Assembly: GCA_013180625.2 (NCBI GenBank)
Contig: SNVD02015992.1
Location: 60,975 to 124,974, forward strand
Direction: 5' to 3'
Length of the DNA: 64,000 nt
Source of the DNA: Boswellia sacra
Taxonomy: Eukaryota; Streptophyta; Magnoliopsida; Sapindales; Burseraceae
A program made the position numbers and the translations under genes. The notes beneath the pieces were generated by a model that made no database searches, had not been told where the DNA came from, and saw only the letters and a program-made list of their open reading frames with translations. The number at the start of each line of letters is the position of its first letter. The stretch's first letter is position 1. Shown here one piece after another: positions 34,600 to 45,283 of the stretch.

Positions 34600-35195
34600 A
34601 TGGATACCATTCTCTCGAATCTACACAGACGTTTTCCCTCTCTTCCTCAAAATGATTTGCTCAAAATTTACAAAGCTCATGCAGAAAGACTAAGGATGTT
34701 GATGCACAAGGGTATTCTTACTGATTTAAGATGGTTAATTGAAGCCTAAGTTCGATTTTCTTGTGAATTTTAAGATGATCTTGTTTCTAACATGCCAAGT
34801 TTGGGAAAAAGCTCTTACGACAAAAAACGAAGAGCAAAAAGGTTACAAGTATGTCGCAAATGTGCAAGATGGACTTGTAACCAACGTCACCGCTCCTTGG
34901 GATATTTGTCTACCAATCGAGAGGATAAGCTAGAATTCATCAAGAATGGACTGAGTAAAGAGTCTTTGGACAATATGCAATTGACTCTTGAAACGCATTC
35001 TTGTGGAACTGTGTAGCGTAAAATTTTGAAATTATGGACACAATTTCGAGAAGAGCAGGAACGTTATAGTCTCGGGAATCTGATTCAAAACGACCCTGTT
35101 TGCCATTTTATAAGAAAACTGAATGAGAAGCATATCCCCTACTCATAGAAGGTGTTTAAGCCGTTTCTAGACATAAAACTAGATGAAGATGTGAG
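34600..35195 (+). pseudogene. post-pol ORF of the Athila-like element with a Cys cluster
   Basis: Starts MDTILSNLHRRFPSLPQNDL at 34600 in the place of the env-like ORF of Athila. It continues across a stop and frame change to MPSLGKSSYDKKRRAKRLQV and a Cys cluster CRKCARWTC (34852-34878), then NGLSKESLDNMQLTLETHSC, FREEQERYSLGNLIQND and FKPFLDIKLDED. It stops being coding at a strong donor-like GTGAGT at 35191. No signal peptide or membrane span is seen, so env character is not supported. Function unknown; possibly RNA- or DNA-binding from its basic Cys-rich part. Confidence 0.6.
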
Positions 35196-35476
35196 TCATA
35201 ATCACAACTACCTGTACATATGCATGTGTGCTATCATTTTTGAATTTTAATGCCTTATAGCTGTCATTTTTGAATTTATACCTTTCAGTTGACTTGTTCA
35301 TCTATTTTGTCTTATTTTTATCATTTTTTTTAATTTCTATGCCTTATTGTCAAACTTTTTCAACAAACTGCCAAGCTACCTATATAGATGTCATCATAAG
35401 AATACCTTTTCGTACTCCACAAAAATGACATCTCTTGTTCTTCACTTCACACATATAGCTAAAGAGTTGCATAGAC
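35196..35476 (+). other. possible intron between post-pol ORF and LOG-like sequence
   Basis: 280 T-rich bases begin with GTGAGT (35191 onward) and offer several AG sites just before the ATG at 35477. The base composition and the donor fit an intron joining the two coding parts, but this is inference. No gene is seen in it. Confidence 0.35.
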
Positions 35477-36125
35477 ATGGAGGGAACCTCAAAACATCGA
35501 CTCCAAAAGATATGTGTATTCTGTGGATCTCGAGCTAAAAAAAAGTGAAGAGTTTGTAGCAATTGCAAATTATTTTGGTAGGCTATTAGCTGGAAGAAAG
35601 ATTCATGTGGCTTATAGGGGATGTAGCCACAGGTTAATGGGTTGTGTGTCAACAACTGCACTCGTAGGAGACAATCAAGTTTTAGGTATTATTCATAAAG
35701 CTTTGGCTGGAGAATGCATCATTGAAAAAACGGTTGGGCAGGAGTTACAGGTCTCCTTTATGCATGAACCCATGGCATATATGCTTATCAATTCGGATGC
35801 CTTTATTGCTTTACCAAGTGGCTTTAATACTCTCGAAGGAACTTTTCAAATCGCCTCTTGGGCCGAACTGAATCTCCATCAAAAGCCCATAGGTTTGTTG
35901 AATGTTAAAAATTTCTTTGATCCTTTGATACGTTTTGTTGATACAACTATAAAACAGAATTTTATCCCTTTTTCGATACGATAGATCCTTGTTTCTGCCA
36001 CTACTGGTAGTGAATTACTTGACAAATTACAAGTCGAGTATGAACCTGACCCAGCTAAAACTCAAATTAATTGGTCAAAGGGACAAAACAAAAAGTGCAA
36101 ATTGGATCTGAATCTCTGTTTGTAA
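35477..36125 (+). pseudogene. LOG-like: LOG-like cytokinin riboside monophosphate phosphoribohydrolase captured in Athila element
   Basis: LOG enzymes release active cytokinin bases from their riboside monophosphates in the cytosol. The ATG at 35477 is followed within 14 residues by ICVFCGSRAKKK, the LOG N-terminal strand. A one-base shift in an A run near 35537 leads to SEEFVAIANYFGRLLAGRKI, then RLMGCVS, NSDAFIALPSGFNTLEG (35792-35842), LNLHQKPIGLLNVKNFFDPL and NFIPFSIR. A TAG at 35982 precedes ILVSATTGSELLDKLQVEYE and the end at 36125. Length (about 215 residues) fits the family. No introns, although plant LOG genes have several. The signatures differ: PGGYGTLEE is PSGFNTLEG, YGGGSIGLMG is YRGCSHRLMG, and the MHxRK Arg is lost. 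Activity is unlikely. Confidence 0.9.
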
Positions 36126-37124
36126 TTTCTCTTTTATTTTATTTGTAACATTTTATTTTATATGCCGTTCAGGTTGTCTCTTTTGAATAACTAAAGCTTC
36201 AGGTAATATCTCCTATACTTTATCTCTCTACATTTAAACATTGAGGACAATGTTTCATTTGGTTTTGGGGTGGGGGTGAAGGGAAAGATAGTAGACATAA
36301 GTGTATCTTATATTTTCTTTTTCTTGCAAAAAAAAAATGAGTTATTAATTAGATTCAGAGTGCGGTGTAAGGAGTTTAAATCTTCTTGAGATTCATGTTG
36401 GGTCAGGAATGGTAGAGTAAAAAGGGCCATTTTGAACTCTTGAAACCCATTCTAACCAATTTGTGATTTTGTTTTGATTTTGCACTTTTGAAGACTCATT
36501 TTAGCTAACTTGATATTATTTGTTGATTTTTAAATTTTATAACGAGGATGTCTTATTCACTTCACTTTGAATTATTCAAATCTATGAATTCTTACGACCT
36601 TATCATTTAATAAACTTTTTGCTCGTGTACTCATTAAGCAAGTATTCATGAACCTTTCTTCACACACACACATACTTTTGATGCATGATTGTGGGTTGCA
36701 AAATGAAATGTTGTAATATTTGAGTTCTTTTGTTTTGTTTAGGATAACAACAAAAGGAAGGGGAAAGTAAAAAAAAGAAAAAAAAAAGAGAGAGAGAAAA
36801 AAAGTGAAAGAAAAAAAACAATTGTGGATAAGTTTGGTCTCCCAGCCTCCTTAATTTGAGCAATTAAGCCTGAAGGGTGCCTTAACACTTGATACCTTAA
36901 GACCAACTGGTTTGGGAGCTATTGGCCCAAAGCTAATTACATGGATTAAGGGGAAAGCTTAATGGGATTGAACATTGCACTATCCACAAGTTTTTAAGCA
37001 AAAATAAAGCATCGGCAACTCGAGTCGTTAAGCTCGTAGGGGTGTCTTAACACCTAATGCCCTAAGGCCAACTGGTCTCGGAGTCATTAGCCTAAGGCTC
37101 GCAACATGGGTTAAAGATGCATTG

Positions 37125-37164
<40 letters not shown>

Positions 37165-37464
37165 ATGAATGAATGCCCCCTACTTAAGAATGTTAGCCTT
37201 AACAAATATGAAAATCAATATGGCTCATTTCTAAAAAGCCCCACAGTCAGGTGTCGACTGAGCACAAAAAGAAGGTTTGTTAATATCTTGACTGAAGGGT
37301 ACATGAGTCTTTTCAAAAAAAAAGAAAAAAATCAGTTGAGAGTTTATTTATCTAGATAGAATCAAGGGGAGTGTAATAATGACCACTTTGGATGTAAAAT
37401 TCTATAAATCACTTCTAAATAATAATACTTTGCTAGGGAAGAGCAATAAGCTGGTTGGGGCGTA
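36126..37464 (+). other. 3' untranslated region of the Athila-like element
   Basis: No coding. It contains TTGAGGACAATG and a G-rich TTGGGGTGGGGGTGAAGGG at 36262-36280, a purine-rich feature usual after the last ORF of Athila. An A/G-rich stretch lies at 36755-36820. A diverged direct repeat (about 36866-36950 and 37030-37114, offset 164) shares CTTAACAC and CCAACTGGT. An (AT)n run follows. The polypurine tract next to the LTR is not obvious. Confidence 0.6.
37129..37159. repeat. (AT)n microsatellite
   Basis: An uninterrupted AT run of about 15 units in the 3' untranslated region of the Athila-like element. Confidence 0.95.
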
Positions 37465-39001
37465 TGATGAACACTTAAATATGTATGCTTAATAAGAGCT
37501 TAATTCATCATATTGTATTAATAGTGTCATTAAATTTCTCAACTTAAGCATATTTGTAGTCTTTGCATCTTTTGAATTAACTTCATCTTTATATTGGTTT
37601 TTGTTATAGGTTCGGTAAAATAGGCATAACTTTTTATTTGTAGATCAGAATGGGACAAATGTTGATTTTCTTGAAACCTGATTAAATTATCTACAAGATT
37701 ATATTTCGTAAACATCTTAAAAATTTGGGCTCTTACTGGACCGAAAATGGGCTCGAATTGAACCCATCTATAACTTCAGCCCAGCCTAACCATACCTTTG
37801 TATTTTGACCATATCTCTTGATATATGTATTCAAATCGTATGAATCAGGATGTTCTAGAAAGCTGAGAGAAATATCTACAATTTTCATGAAGACATATGA
37901 TCAAAATTCTAAATAATTCGATGCTAAAATTGGTGGCCAAATTCGGTGTATATGATGATCCAAATTGTCAACAAGATATTTTACAATTATTCTCTCGTAA
38001 TTTGACAAGTTTGTCCCTGAATGTATCTATAAATAGAGGTGCATTGTGACTCATGAGGGCATCTTGGCTCTTGCTGAGATCTCTTGTTATTGTGTTTTCT
38101 CTCTTGTGTTTTGTTCTCTTAATGTTATTAATAAATCTTCTTTTTCTTGCAATTTGTTTTCTTCCTTTCATAATGTCTTGCTAAATTCTCTTTTACTAAG
38201 GTAAAAGGGTGAAACTCTTGATATGAGAATAAGGATTTTCTAACCTTTTGATATGTGCTTAATAATCATAATCTTTTGTTATTTATTTTATATGATTTCT
38301 ATTTATTTCCCTAATCAATCTTGACACCACTCATAAAATGGAGGTCTTGATCCATTATAGACAATCCTTGGCACATCAAATGCTTGGATCCTTTTTAGAT
38401 GTCATATGGTTCTTCCTTACCGACACAAGTCTAGCTAGGAACCTTGATTTGTTGTTGACATATGGTGATTGACACATTGGATGCTTGAACCCATTCACAA
38501 GAAGTGGTATAAATATGGTAACGAAACATATATAATTCGTATAACTAAAATGGGCTTAAATGACATACCTTCTTGATGTGTGGATTTCAATTGAGTTGTA
38601 ATCGGGTTACTTATCCTTATTTGAAATATCAAGGGCGGATCCTCTAACCCTAGCTTTCATTATTATTTTATTAATTCTTCTTACTTGTGTATTTTAATTA
38701 TTCTTGTTGATTGCTTATGAACTTGTTCTTTCATTTGCTATGGTAGGTTTTACCCCCTATTTCTATAGATGGTTTTACCACCTTTTATTTTTGTTTTATA
38801 TTTGAATGGTAGGTAGTACCGCCTACCATCTTTACTTATATTTGTTAATATTATCTTGTTATTTATTTAAATCGTTCATATTCTATTTGTTCTTTTAATT
38901 TGTACCACTAAATCCCCTTCCTCGTGGATCGACCCCGCTCTTACCGGCTTTATTACTTCAACGCTCTTATACTTGAGAGATAATCCTTTTCGAATGTGTC
39001 A
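37465..39001 (+). repeat. 3' LTR of the Athila-like element
   Basis: Starts TGATGAACACTTAAATATG and ends GAATGTGTCA, with canonical TG and CA ends, followed by the AGTAC duplication. 1537 bases against 1551 in the 5' LTR. The minus-strand ORF at 37968-38171 corresponds to the one in the 5' LTR and is a chance frame. Confidence 0.9.
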
Positions 39002-39814
39002 AGTACAAACTGACACGCGCCAATAGGCTTCCAGTATTTAAAAAAAATCAAAATTTTTGAAACACTTGTGGCCGATTTAGAGAGGAGTTTTATGAATTTT
39101 TCTCTCCATTTTCTTCATACAACAGCCTATATACACATTCTAAAACTCCTAAAACACCTCAAAATCCTTTGCTAGTGAGCTTTAGAGTGATTTTTGTGAG
39201 TTTTGAACACTCTTATTTCATCGTGACAGTTTTGGTAAGCCCGAGGGTAATGAATGCATTGCATGCATCTTTTTGATATTAAATGTTGTGTTTTCATGTT
39301 TTTAATGTCTATTTTCTTTAACTTACTTATTACGTGTTGTTTTCATGAGTTTTGAGGTGTTTTAAGTGTGGTTAGATTACCTTTTTGCCTAAATGCTCTA
39401 TTTCGTTATTTTTAATGTGAATATCACCATGTGAATGCTATTTATGACATCTTCATTATTATATTATGAATTTTATTATTTTTATAGAGTTGTTCGCAAG
39501 TTTTCTTTATGTATTATTAGAAAAGTATGCTAGGATTAATGCCCTTTTAATTGCTAGTTGAAATATGAGTTTTGCTTTGTTTAATGGACATTTACATGCA
39601 TGATATAACATGATTAGCGGGCTACCCTTTTCTTTTATGTTGTTACTGTGTGTATTTTCAAGGTTCAATGATGAAAATATTAAGTAGAGTTAGCCTTTTT
39701 ATGTTATTAATGTTTAAAAGCCTTTTGTGTTCACTTTGAATATAGGAATCATGTGAATAGTGGCCTGCCTTATTGTGTTTAATTACTATGCCATGATTTC
39801 TCATTTGCTTTTGC

Positions 39815-40475
39815 TCTGAAGAAGAGTGGCACACACACACACAAGTAGCTTATCGTGGAATTAATCTAGAAGATTAAGCACATACCCAAGCAAAGTAAAA
39901 CAAAGAAAATACAAGAACACAAGGATTTATACTGGTTCAGACCACAATATGCGATCCTACGTCCAGTTTTTGGTGATGATCAATCCACTATGGTGGAAAA
40001 CAAAGAGATATAAGAGTGTTTACAGGGACAACTAAAAGAAATTTAGCCTCTTACACTTCAAGAAGGCTTCCAATCTCTCTAAACCCTAACCCTCTTCTTT
40101 TCTCTCTCTTTAGCTCTCTCATAACTATTTTTACACTAAAAAACATGTCACTTATTTATAGTCCAAGGCTTGTAGGCCAATTACTTGCGTAACAAGAAAT
40201 CATATTTAGACTAGGAAACAGACCTGCACCCCTACGCATCATTACTTGTGCTCCTGCGCATCATTACTCGTGCTCCTGTGCGAACTCTTTGCCCAGAAAA
40301 TTCGCAAACCCATATTTTGCGTCGCTCCATCAATTCTGCCCCAGTGCGCCTAATGATCCGTGCTGTTGCGCTAACTTTCTATTTGTCCATGTCTAATACT
40401 ACATCTAATACGAATTTTGGCGTGCCTGCGACATTTTTCGGCTTGCACTACATAAGTTGAGCCACAAACTTCACA
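39815..40475 (-). repeat. 3' LTR of Copia-3
   Basis: Reads TGTGAAGTTTGTGGC at 40475 on the minus strand and ends at 39815 with a mutated CA end. It has a CA microsatellite (39831-39841) and a telo-box AAACCCTAA at 40081-40089. The plus-strand ORF at 40248-40460 is chance. Confidence 0.9.
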
Positions 40476-40552
40476 AATCTCCACCTTGGATCAAGCTTGT
40501 GTTTATGTTCTGTAAACCATCATAGTAGATTCCAACCACGTCCAACTTCAAG

Positions 40553-41035
40553 CTAAAACAGTCCATCTACCACTCGTATCAAATCCAAACTAGTATTGAA
40601 CTTGACACTCGTAATGGGCTTAGTGATCATATCAGCCAGATTTTTTTCAATGTGAATCTTAACTACATAAACCTTCCCTTCAGCAATGACATCCCTGATG
40701 AAATGCAGCTTCATGTCTGTATGTTTGGTTCTCTCATGATACATTTGATTTTTGGTCAAATGTATTACACTTTGGTTATCACAAAACACTTTTACCTTGT
40801 CTTGCTTTACACCAGACTCACCAATAAGCCCTTGCAGCCATAATGCTTCTTTTATAGCCTCCCTAGCTGTAATATATTCTGCCTCAGTTGTTGAAAGAGC
40901 CACAACCAACTGCAAATTGGCTTTCCAAATGACGATGCAACCAACAACGTGAACACATAACCGGTTAATGACCTTTTTTTTGTCAAGGTCACCCATAAAA
41001 TCTATATCCATATAAAGTATCAACTTTTCATGCAT
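40553..41035 (-). pseudogene. Copia-3 RNase H and C-terminus
   Basis: 160 open codons contain LSTTEAEYITAREAIKEALW, CDNQSVIHLTKNQMYHERTK, HFIRDVIAEGKV and NLADMITKPI, the ordered landmarks of Copia RNase H. The first acidic strand (YMDIDFMGDLDKKK; family usually DxDxAGD) is altered. It degrades RNA in the RNA/DNA hybrid. The N-terminal part is out of frame with RT. Confidence 0.85.
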
Positions 41036-42255
41036 ATCCTTGCTCCTTTAATACACTAACCCGTAGCTTGAAGTACCCTTGAGAAACTTGAATATCCACT
41101 TGATAGCTTCCTAATGATTTCTATCCGAATTCGCCATGAAATGACCCACCAAGCTAGCTACATATGCTAAGTCTAGTCCCGTACAAACGATGGAGAACAT
41201 CAAACTCCCAACAGCCTTTGCATAAGGAATTTTGGACATCTCCTCTTTTTTAACATTCGTAGTTGGAGACTATGTCGACGAAAGTTTAAAGTGAGCTGCC
41301 AAAGGAGTCTACACCTTCTTTGCACTAGCCATGTTGAACTTCTCAAGCATCTTGAGAGTGTAGTCACCTTGAGATAGAAATAACAATCCTCTATCTCTAT
41401 CTCTATCTCTACTAATCTTCATCCCCAAGATCTTCTTAGCATGATCCAAATCTTTCATCTCAAATTCCTTACTTAGATGTGATTTTAGTTTCCAGATTTC
41501 TTCAATATTCATTGATGCAATTAGCATGTCATCAACATACAATAACAAGAAAATCCCAACTCCATTTTTCAAGCACTTGACGTATACGCAACTATCATAT
41601 TTACTTCTGGCATACCTATGTTTGATCATGAAATCATCAAACTTTAAATACCATTGTCTTGGTGACTACTTAAGGTCGTACAAGGATTTCTTTAGCAAAC
41701 ACACCTTGTCTTCACTTCCTACTCTCACAAAACCTTCCAATTGTGCCATCATAATCCTCTTCTCCAAATTACCATGAAGGAATGTCATTTTGACATCCAT
41801 TTGCTCTAACTCCATATTAAACTGGTTTACTAGAGCCAGCAATACTCTAATCCACGTGTATTTTATGACTGGAAAGAAAACTCATTGAAATTAATGCACT
41901 TCTTTTGCGTAAATCCTTTCACTACTAGCCTAGCCTTATACCTAGGCTTTTCTTCCTAACAAGCATCATCTTTTTGTTTGAAAACCTATTTGCAACCTAT
42001 TACCTTCTAAGTAGTAGTTTTATCAACCAATATCCAGGCACGATTCTAATTCAAAAAATCTATTTCTTCCATCATTGCCTGCTGCCAATGATTCCCATCT
42101 CTATAAGCCATTGCTTCCCTATAGCTTCTAGGCTCATTACCATCAATTTCCTCCGATATTGATAATGCAAATGCTATAAGATCATCATATTCGTACCTCA
42201 CCGGTGGTATCACTATCCTTCTAGCATGATCGCTTGCTGGTTGATAGTTTCTCAA
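41036..42255 (-). pseudogene. Copia-3 reverse transcriptase, broken
   Basis: Reading leftward: EPRSYREAMAYRDGNHWQQA, then with stops KARLVVKGFTQKK, and at 41309-41629 YDSCVYVKCLKNGVGIFLLL followed by YVDDMLIASMN, so the catalytic YVDD is intact. EFEMKDLDHAKKILGMKISR follows and contains an expanded RDRDRDR from a TCTCTA repeat at 41390-41410. Numerous stops lie between the first and last parts. Confidence 0.85.
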
Positions 42256-42439
42256 GTTGTCAGACTTATCAAGGACTTCCTCAATGTCATCATGTTTATC
42301 CGTTTCAGCTGCCCCTTCCTTTCAAGAATCTTCAGCGTCATGGAGCTCCATCTTAGTCCCAATACTATCTGCATCAGTAGCAACATTACTAGGTATCGAC
42401 TGAGGTTTTGAGTAGCCCCAAAAATAGAACTCAAATTCT

Positions 42440-43207
42440 CTAAAAGTGACATCCCTGCTCGTGAAACACTTTCAAACATTGGCACCACAATTTGTACCCC
42501 TTCACACCTTCTGGATAGCCGACAAACATGCATTTCCTTGCCCTTGGCTCCAGCTTATCTTGTTTGACATGTGCATACGCCAGACAACCAAACACCCTCA
42601 AATGACTATAACTCAGAGGCAAATTTGTCCACACTTCTTCGGGCGTCTTGAAACCAATAACTGCTAACGAGCACCTGTTAATTAAGTATACTACTATGTT
42701 GACTACTTCTCCCTAAAATTTCTTAGGCAACCTAGCACTCAACAACATACATCTCACCCTCTCAATAAGCTTTCTATTCATCCTTTCAGCTAAGTCATTT
42801 TGTTGCGATGTATCGGGCACCGTTTTGTACCTCACCACTCCTTCATTATTACAAAAGTGGTTGAACTCTTCACTCAAGAACTCCAAACCATTATCAGTTC
42901 TAAGTTTTTGAACTTTTTTACCAATTTTGACTTCGACCATCTTTTTCCAATACTTAAATTTTTAAAGTGCCTCGTCCTTAGTCTTCAAAATGTACACCCA
43001 CACCTTTCTTAAGCAATCATCAATAATGGACATGAAGTATTTATCTCCACCTAAAGTTGCATGTTTAGATAGACCCCATAGATCTGAATGGACATAACTG
43101 AGAGTTTCTTTCATTGTATAAGATGAGGAAGCAAATTTTACCCTAGTCAATTTGCAAAGAACACAATGCTCAGAAAACTCCAATTTCCCCAACTTATCAC
43201 TGCACAA
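42440..43207 (-). pseudogene. Copia-3 integrase, broken
   Basis: Zinc-binding remnant CVLCKLTRVKF, then the catalytic core: YVHSDLWGLS (first Asp), LRTDNGLEFLSEEF (second Asp) and NDLAERMNRKLIERVRCML (Glu), and the C-terminal YSHLRVFGCLAYAHV and CMFVGYPEGVKGYKLW. The DDE residues are all present, but the three open blocks (42962-43207, 42713-42940, 42440-42634) are in different frames. Confidence 0.85.
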
Positions 43208-43219
43208 CAGTCCTTGCTT

Positions 43220-44341
43220 CTATAGCTCTTGAAGCCCTCTTTTACTCACATGACAAAGCCTTTTATGCTGCAAGTAGGCTTTATCATCCACGCCTGATAC
43301 CGAACCTACTTCTCCAATTATAGTGCTGCCTCGGAGAATATAAAAACCATTTTCTCTCACACCTTTCATTACTACCAAGGATCCTCTTGTAACTTTCAAG
43401 GTGCCATTCTCCCTTTTGTAACTACAGCCATTGGAATCCAACATACTGAGTGAAATCAAATTCTGCTTCAACTCTAGAATGTGCCTCACAGCTGTCAAAA
43501 CTTTTTTCATGCCATCATGAGTTTTTATTCGAGCTGTCCCAATGCCCACCACACTACAAGCTTTGTTGTCACCCAACAAAACTTTTCTATCGTCAATCTT
43601 CTCATAAGACTCAAACCCGCTTCTATTTTGTATCATGTGGAACGAACAATCAGAATCCAAAACCCATTGCTTCTTTAAGTTTTTCATAGTCACGACTAGC
43701 ACATCTGAACTCTCATATCCATCCTTTATAATTGCAGCATCACCCTTTTCTGGTTCTTTTCCCTTCTGGTTCTTTTTTATTTGGGGACAAAGCCTCCTAA
43801 TATGCCTCTCTTCATGACAGTAGAAGCATTTTATAGCTTTTTTCCCCTTTGACTTCGACCTTGAGTGCGACTTGCCCTTGTAATCACGTTTGTCACTCCT
43901 ACCTCTAACATGCAGCCCTTCGCTTGAGTGTTCACCCAACTCGTTCTTCCCTTGGAGATCTTTAGAATTCAACACACCAATCACATCATCAAGTGACAAA
44001 GTTTTCCTACCATGCTTCAAAATATCTACAAACATCTCATATGATTTTGGAAGGGAATGTAACAGCACCAAAACTTTATCCTCATCATCATATTCTATTT
44101 GTATATTTTCTAGGTCCAAACATAGTTTGTCAAATTCATCAATGTGGTCTTGCAAGTTCTTATCCTTAGCCATTTTAAAAGTAAAAAATTTTGCCTTTAA
44201 ATACAACCTACTCGACAGATTTTTTATTGTATAAAGGCTTTCAAGCTTTAACCATACCTCAGCCACAATTTTCAACCGAGAGACTTGGCTCAACACCTTG
44301 TCGCTCAAGTAAAGAATCAACGTGTTGTAGGCCCTCTTCAT
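43220..44341 (-). pseudogene. gag: Copia-3 gag, protease and pre-integrase region (373 open codons)
   Basis: One open frame covers the gag core (VWLKLESLYTIKNLSSRLYL, LLHSLPKSYEMFVDIL), a basic stretch, the knuckle CFYCHEERHIRRLC (CX2CX4HX4C) and the protease site WVLDSDCSFHM. The catalytic D-S-G is D-S-D. It ends with the pre-integrase AYLQHKRLCHVSKRGLQEL. Fusion of gag and protease in one frame is normal for Copia. The protease is probably inactive because of the Gly to Asp change. Confidence 0.9.
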
Positions 44342-44625
44342 GATATCACTCCTCTTTTTAGCGCTTTAGCTTTCTAGCATCTTGCTTTCGCCCCCAAGAG
44401 CTTTATCCAATCCTAGGTTGCCTAACAAGGCCAACATCTTTATCCTTCAAATAGTGAAGTCACCACTACCATCAAACTTCTCAATCTCGTACTTGCTAAT
44501 TGATGCAGCCATCACAGGAATTTCCTCGAACACCTGTTATACTGCGCAACTATGGGTCAGGACTTTTATCGAACACCTATTGTGCTAAGAACTTCTAGCC
44601 ACCAAAGACCTCAAACAGCTGTAAC

Positions 44626-44640
44626 CAGACCCTAATACCA
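44626..44640 (-). other. primer binding site of Copia-3 (initiator Met tRNA type)
   Basis: The minus strand reads TGGTATTAGGGTCTG inside the right LTR, separated from it by six bases. It is a mutated form of TGGTATCAGAGC. Confidence 0.75.
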
Positions 44641-44646
44641 ATTTGT

Positions 44647-45283
44647 TGTGAAGAAGAGCAACACACACACCCATAAGTAGCTTATCGTGGAATTAATCTA
44701 GGAGATCAAGCACACAGCCAAGCAAAGTAAAATAAAAAAACACAAGAACACAAGGATTTATACTGGTTTAGACCATAATATATGATCCTACGTCCAGTTG
44801 CCGGTGATGATCAATCCACTACGGTGAAAAACAAAGAGATACAAGAGTGTTTACAAGGACAATTAGAAGAAATTTAGCCTCTCACACTCCAACAAGGCTT
44901 CTAATCTCTCTAAACCCTAACCCTCTTCTTTTCTCCCTGTTCAGCTCTCTTAAAACTATTTTTGCACTGAAAAACATGTCGCTTATTTATAGTCCAAAGC
45001 TTATAGGCCAATTAATTGCGTAACAAGAAATCCTATTTAGACTAGGAAGCAGACCTGCGCTCTTGCGCATCATTACTTGCACTCTTGCGCAACTCTCTAT
45101 CCATAAAATTCGCAAACCTAGATTCCGTGCCGCTACACCAATTCCGTGTCGCTGTGCCAAATGATCAGCGCCGCTATGCTAACTTTTTATTTTTGCATGT
45201 CTGATACTACATTTGATGCGAATTTTGGCGTACCTACGCCATTTTTCTATCTATACTACACAAGTTGAGCCACATAGTTCACA
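44647..45283 (-). repeat. 5' LTR of Copia-3
   Basis: Reads TGTGAACTATGTGGC at 45283 on the minus strand and ends CTTCTTCACA at 44647. 637 bases, aligning with 39815-40475. The telo-box AAACCCTAA recurs at 44912-44920. Confidence 0.9.

Larger units (their letters stand above)
27477..39001 (+). mobile_element. Athila-like Gypsy retrotransposon carrying a LOG-like gene
   Basis: The element is complete from LTR to LTR: 5' LTR 27477-29027, tRNA-Asp primer site at 29034, gag, protease, RT, RNase H, integrase, post-pol ORF, LOG-like coding sequence, 3' untranslated region, 3' LTR 37465-39001. AGTAC flanks both ends (27472-27476 and 39002-39006), proving a single insertion. The Athila assignment rests on the primer site and on the protease and RT sequence style (DLGASVNLLP; WRMCIDYRKLNA). 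Over the first 143 aligned LTR bases I count 15 differences, so it is not recent. All enzyme domains carry lesions. Confidence 0.9.
39815..45283 (-). mobile_element. Copia-3, complete but decayed Ty1/Copia element
   Basis: LTRs at 39815-40475 and 44647-45283 flank a minus-strand gag-pro-int-RT-RNase H. The primer site next to the right LTR and the purine tract next to the left LTR (AAGGTGGAGATT on the minus strand, 40476-40487) give the direction. It sits inside a Tat-like LTR. The first 280 aligned LTR bases differ at roughly 9%. I could not confirm a target duplication: right flank ACTTG, left flank TTTGC. Confidence 0.9.

Noticed and set aside
34600..35195. Retroviral-type envelope gene
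   Set aside because: Position fits an Athila env-like ORF, but no signal peptide, glycosylation pattern or membrane span is visible.
40081..40095. Telomere or interstitial telomeric repeat
   Set aside because: A single AAACCCTAACCC without tandem copies, present in both LTRs of Copia-3, so a motif of that LTR.
43450..44234. Plus-strand ORFs of 60-114 codons
   Set aside because: Shadows of the Copia-3 gag-protease frame.
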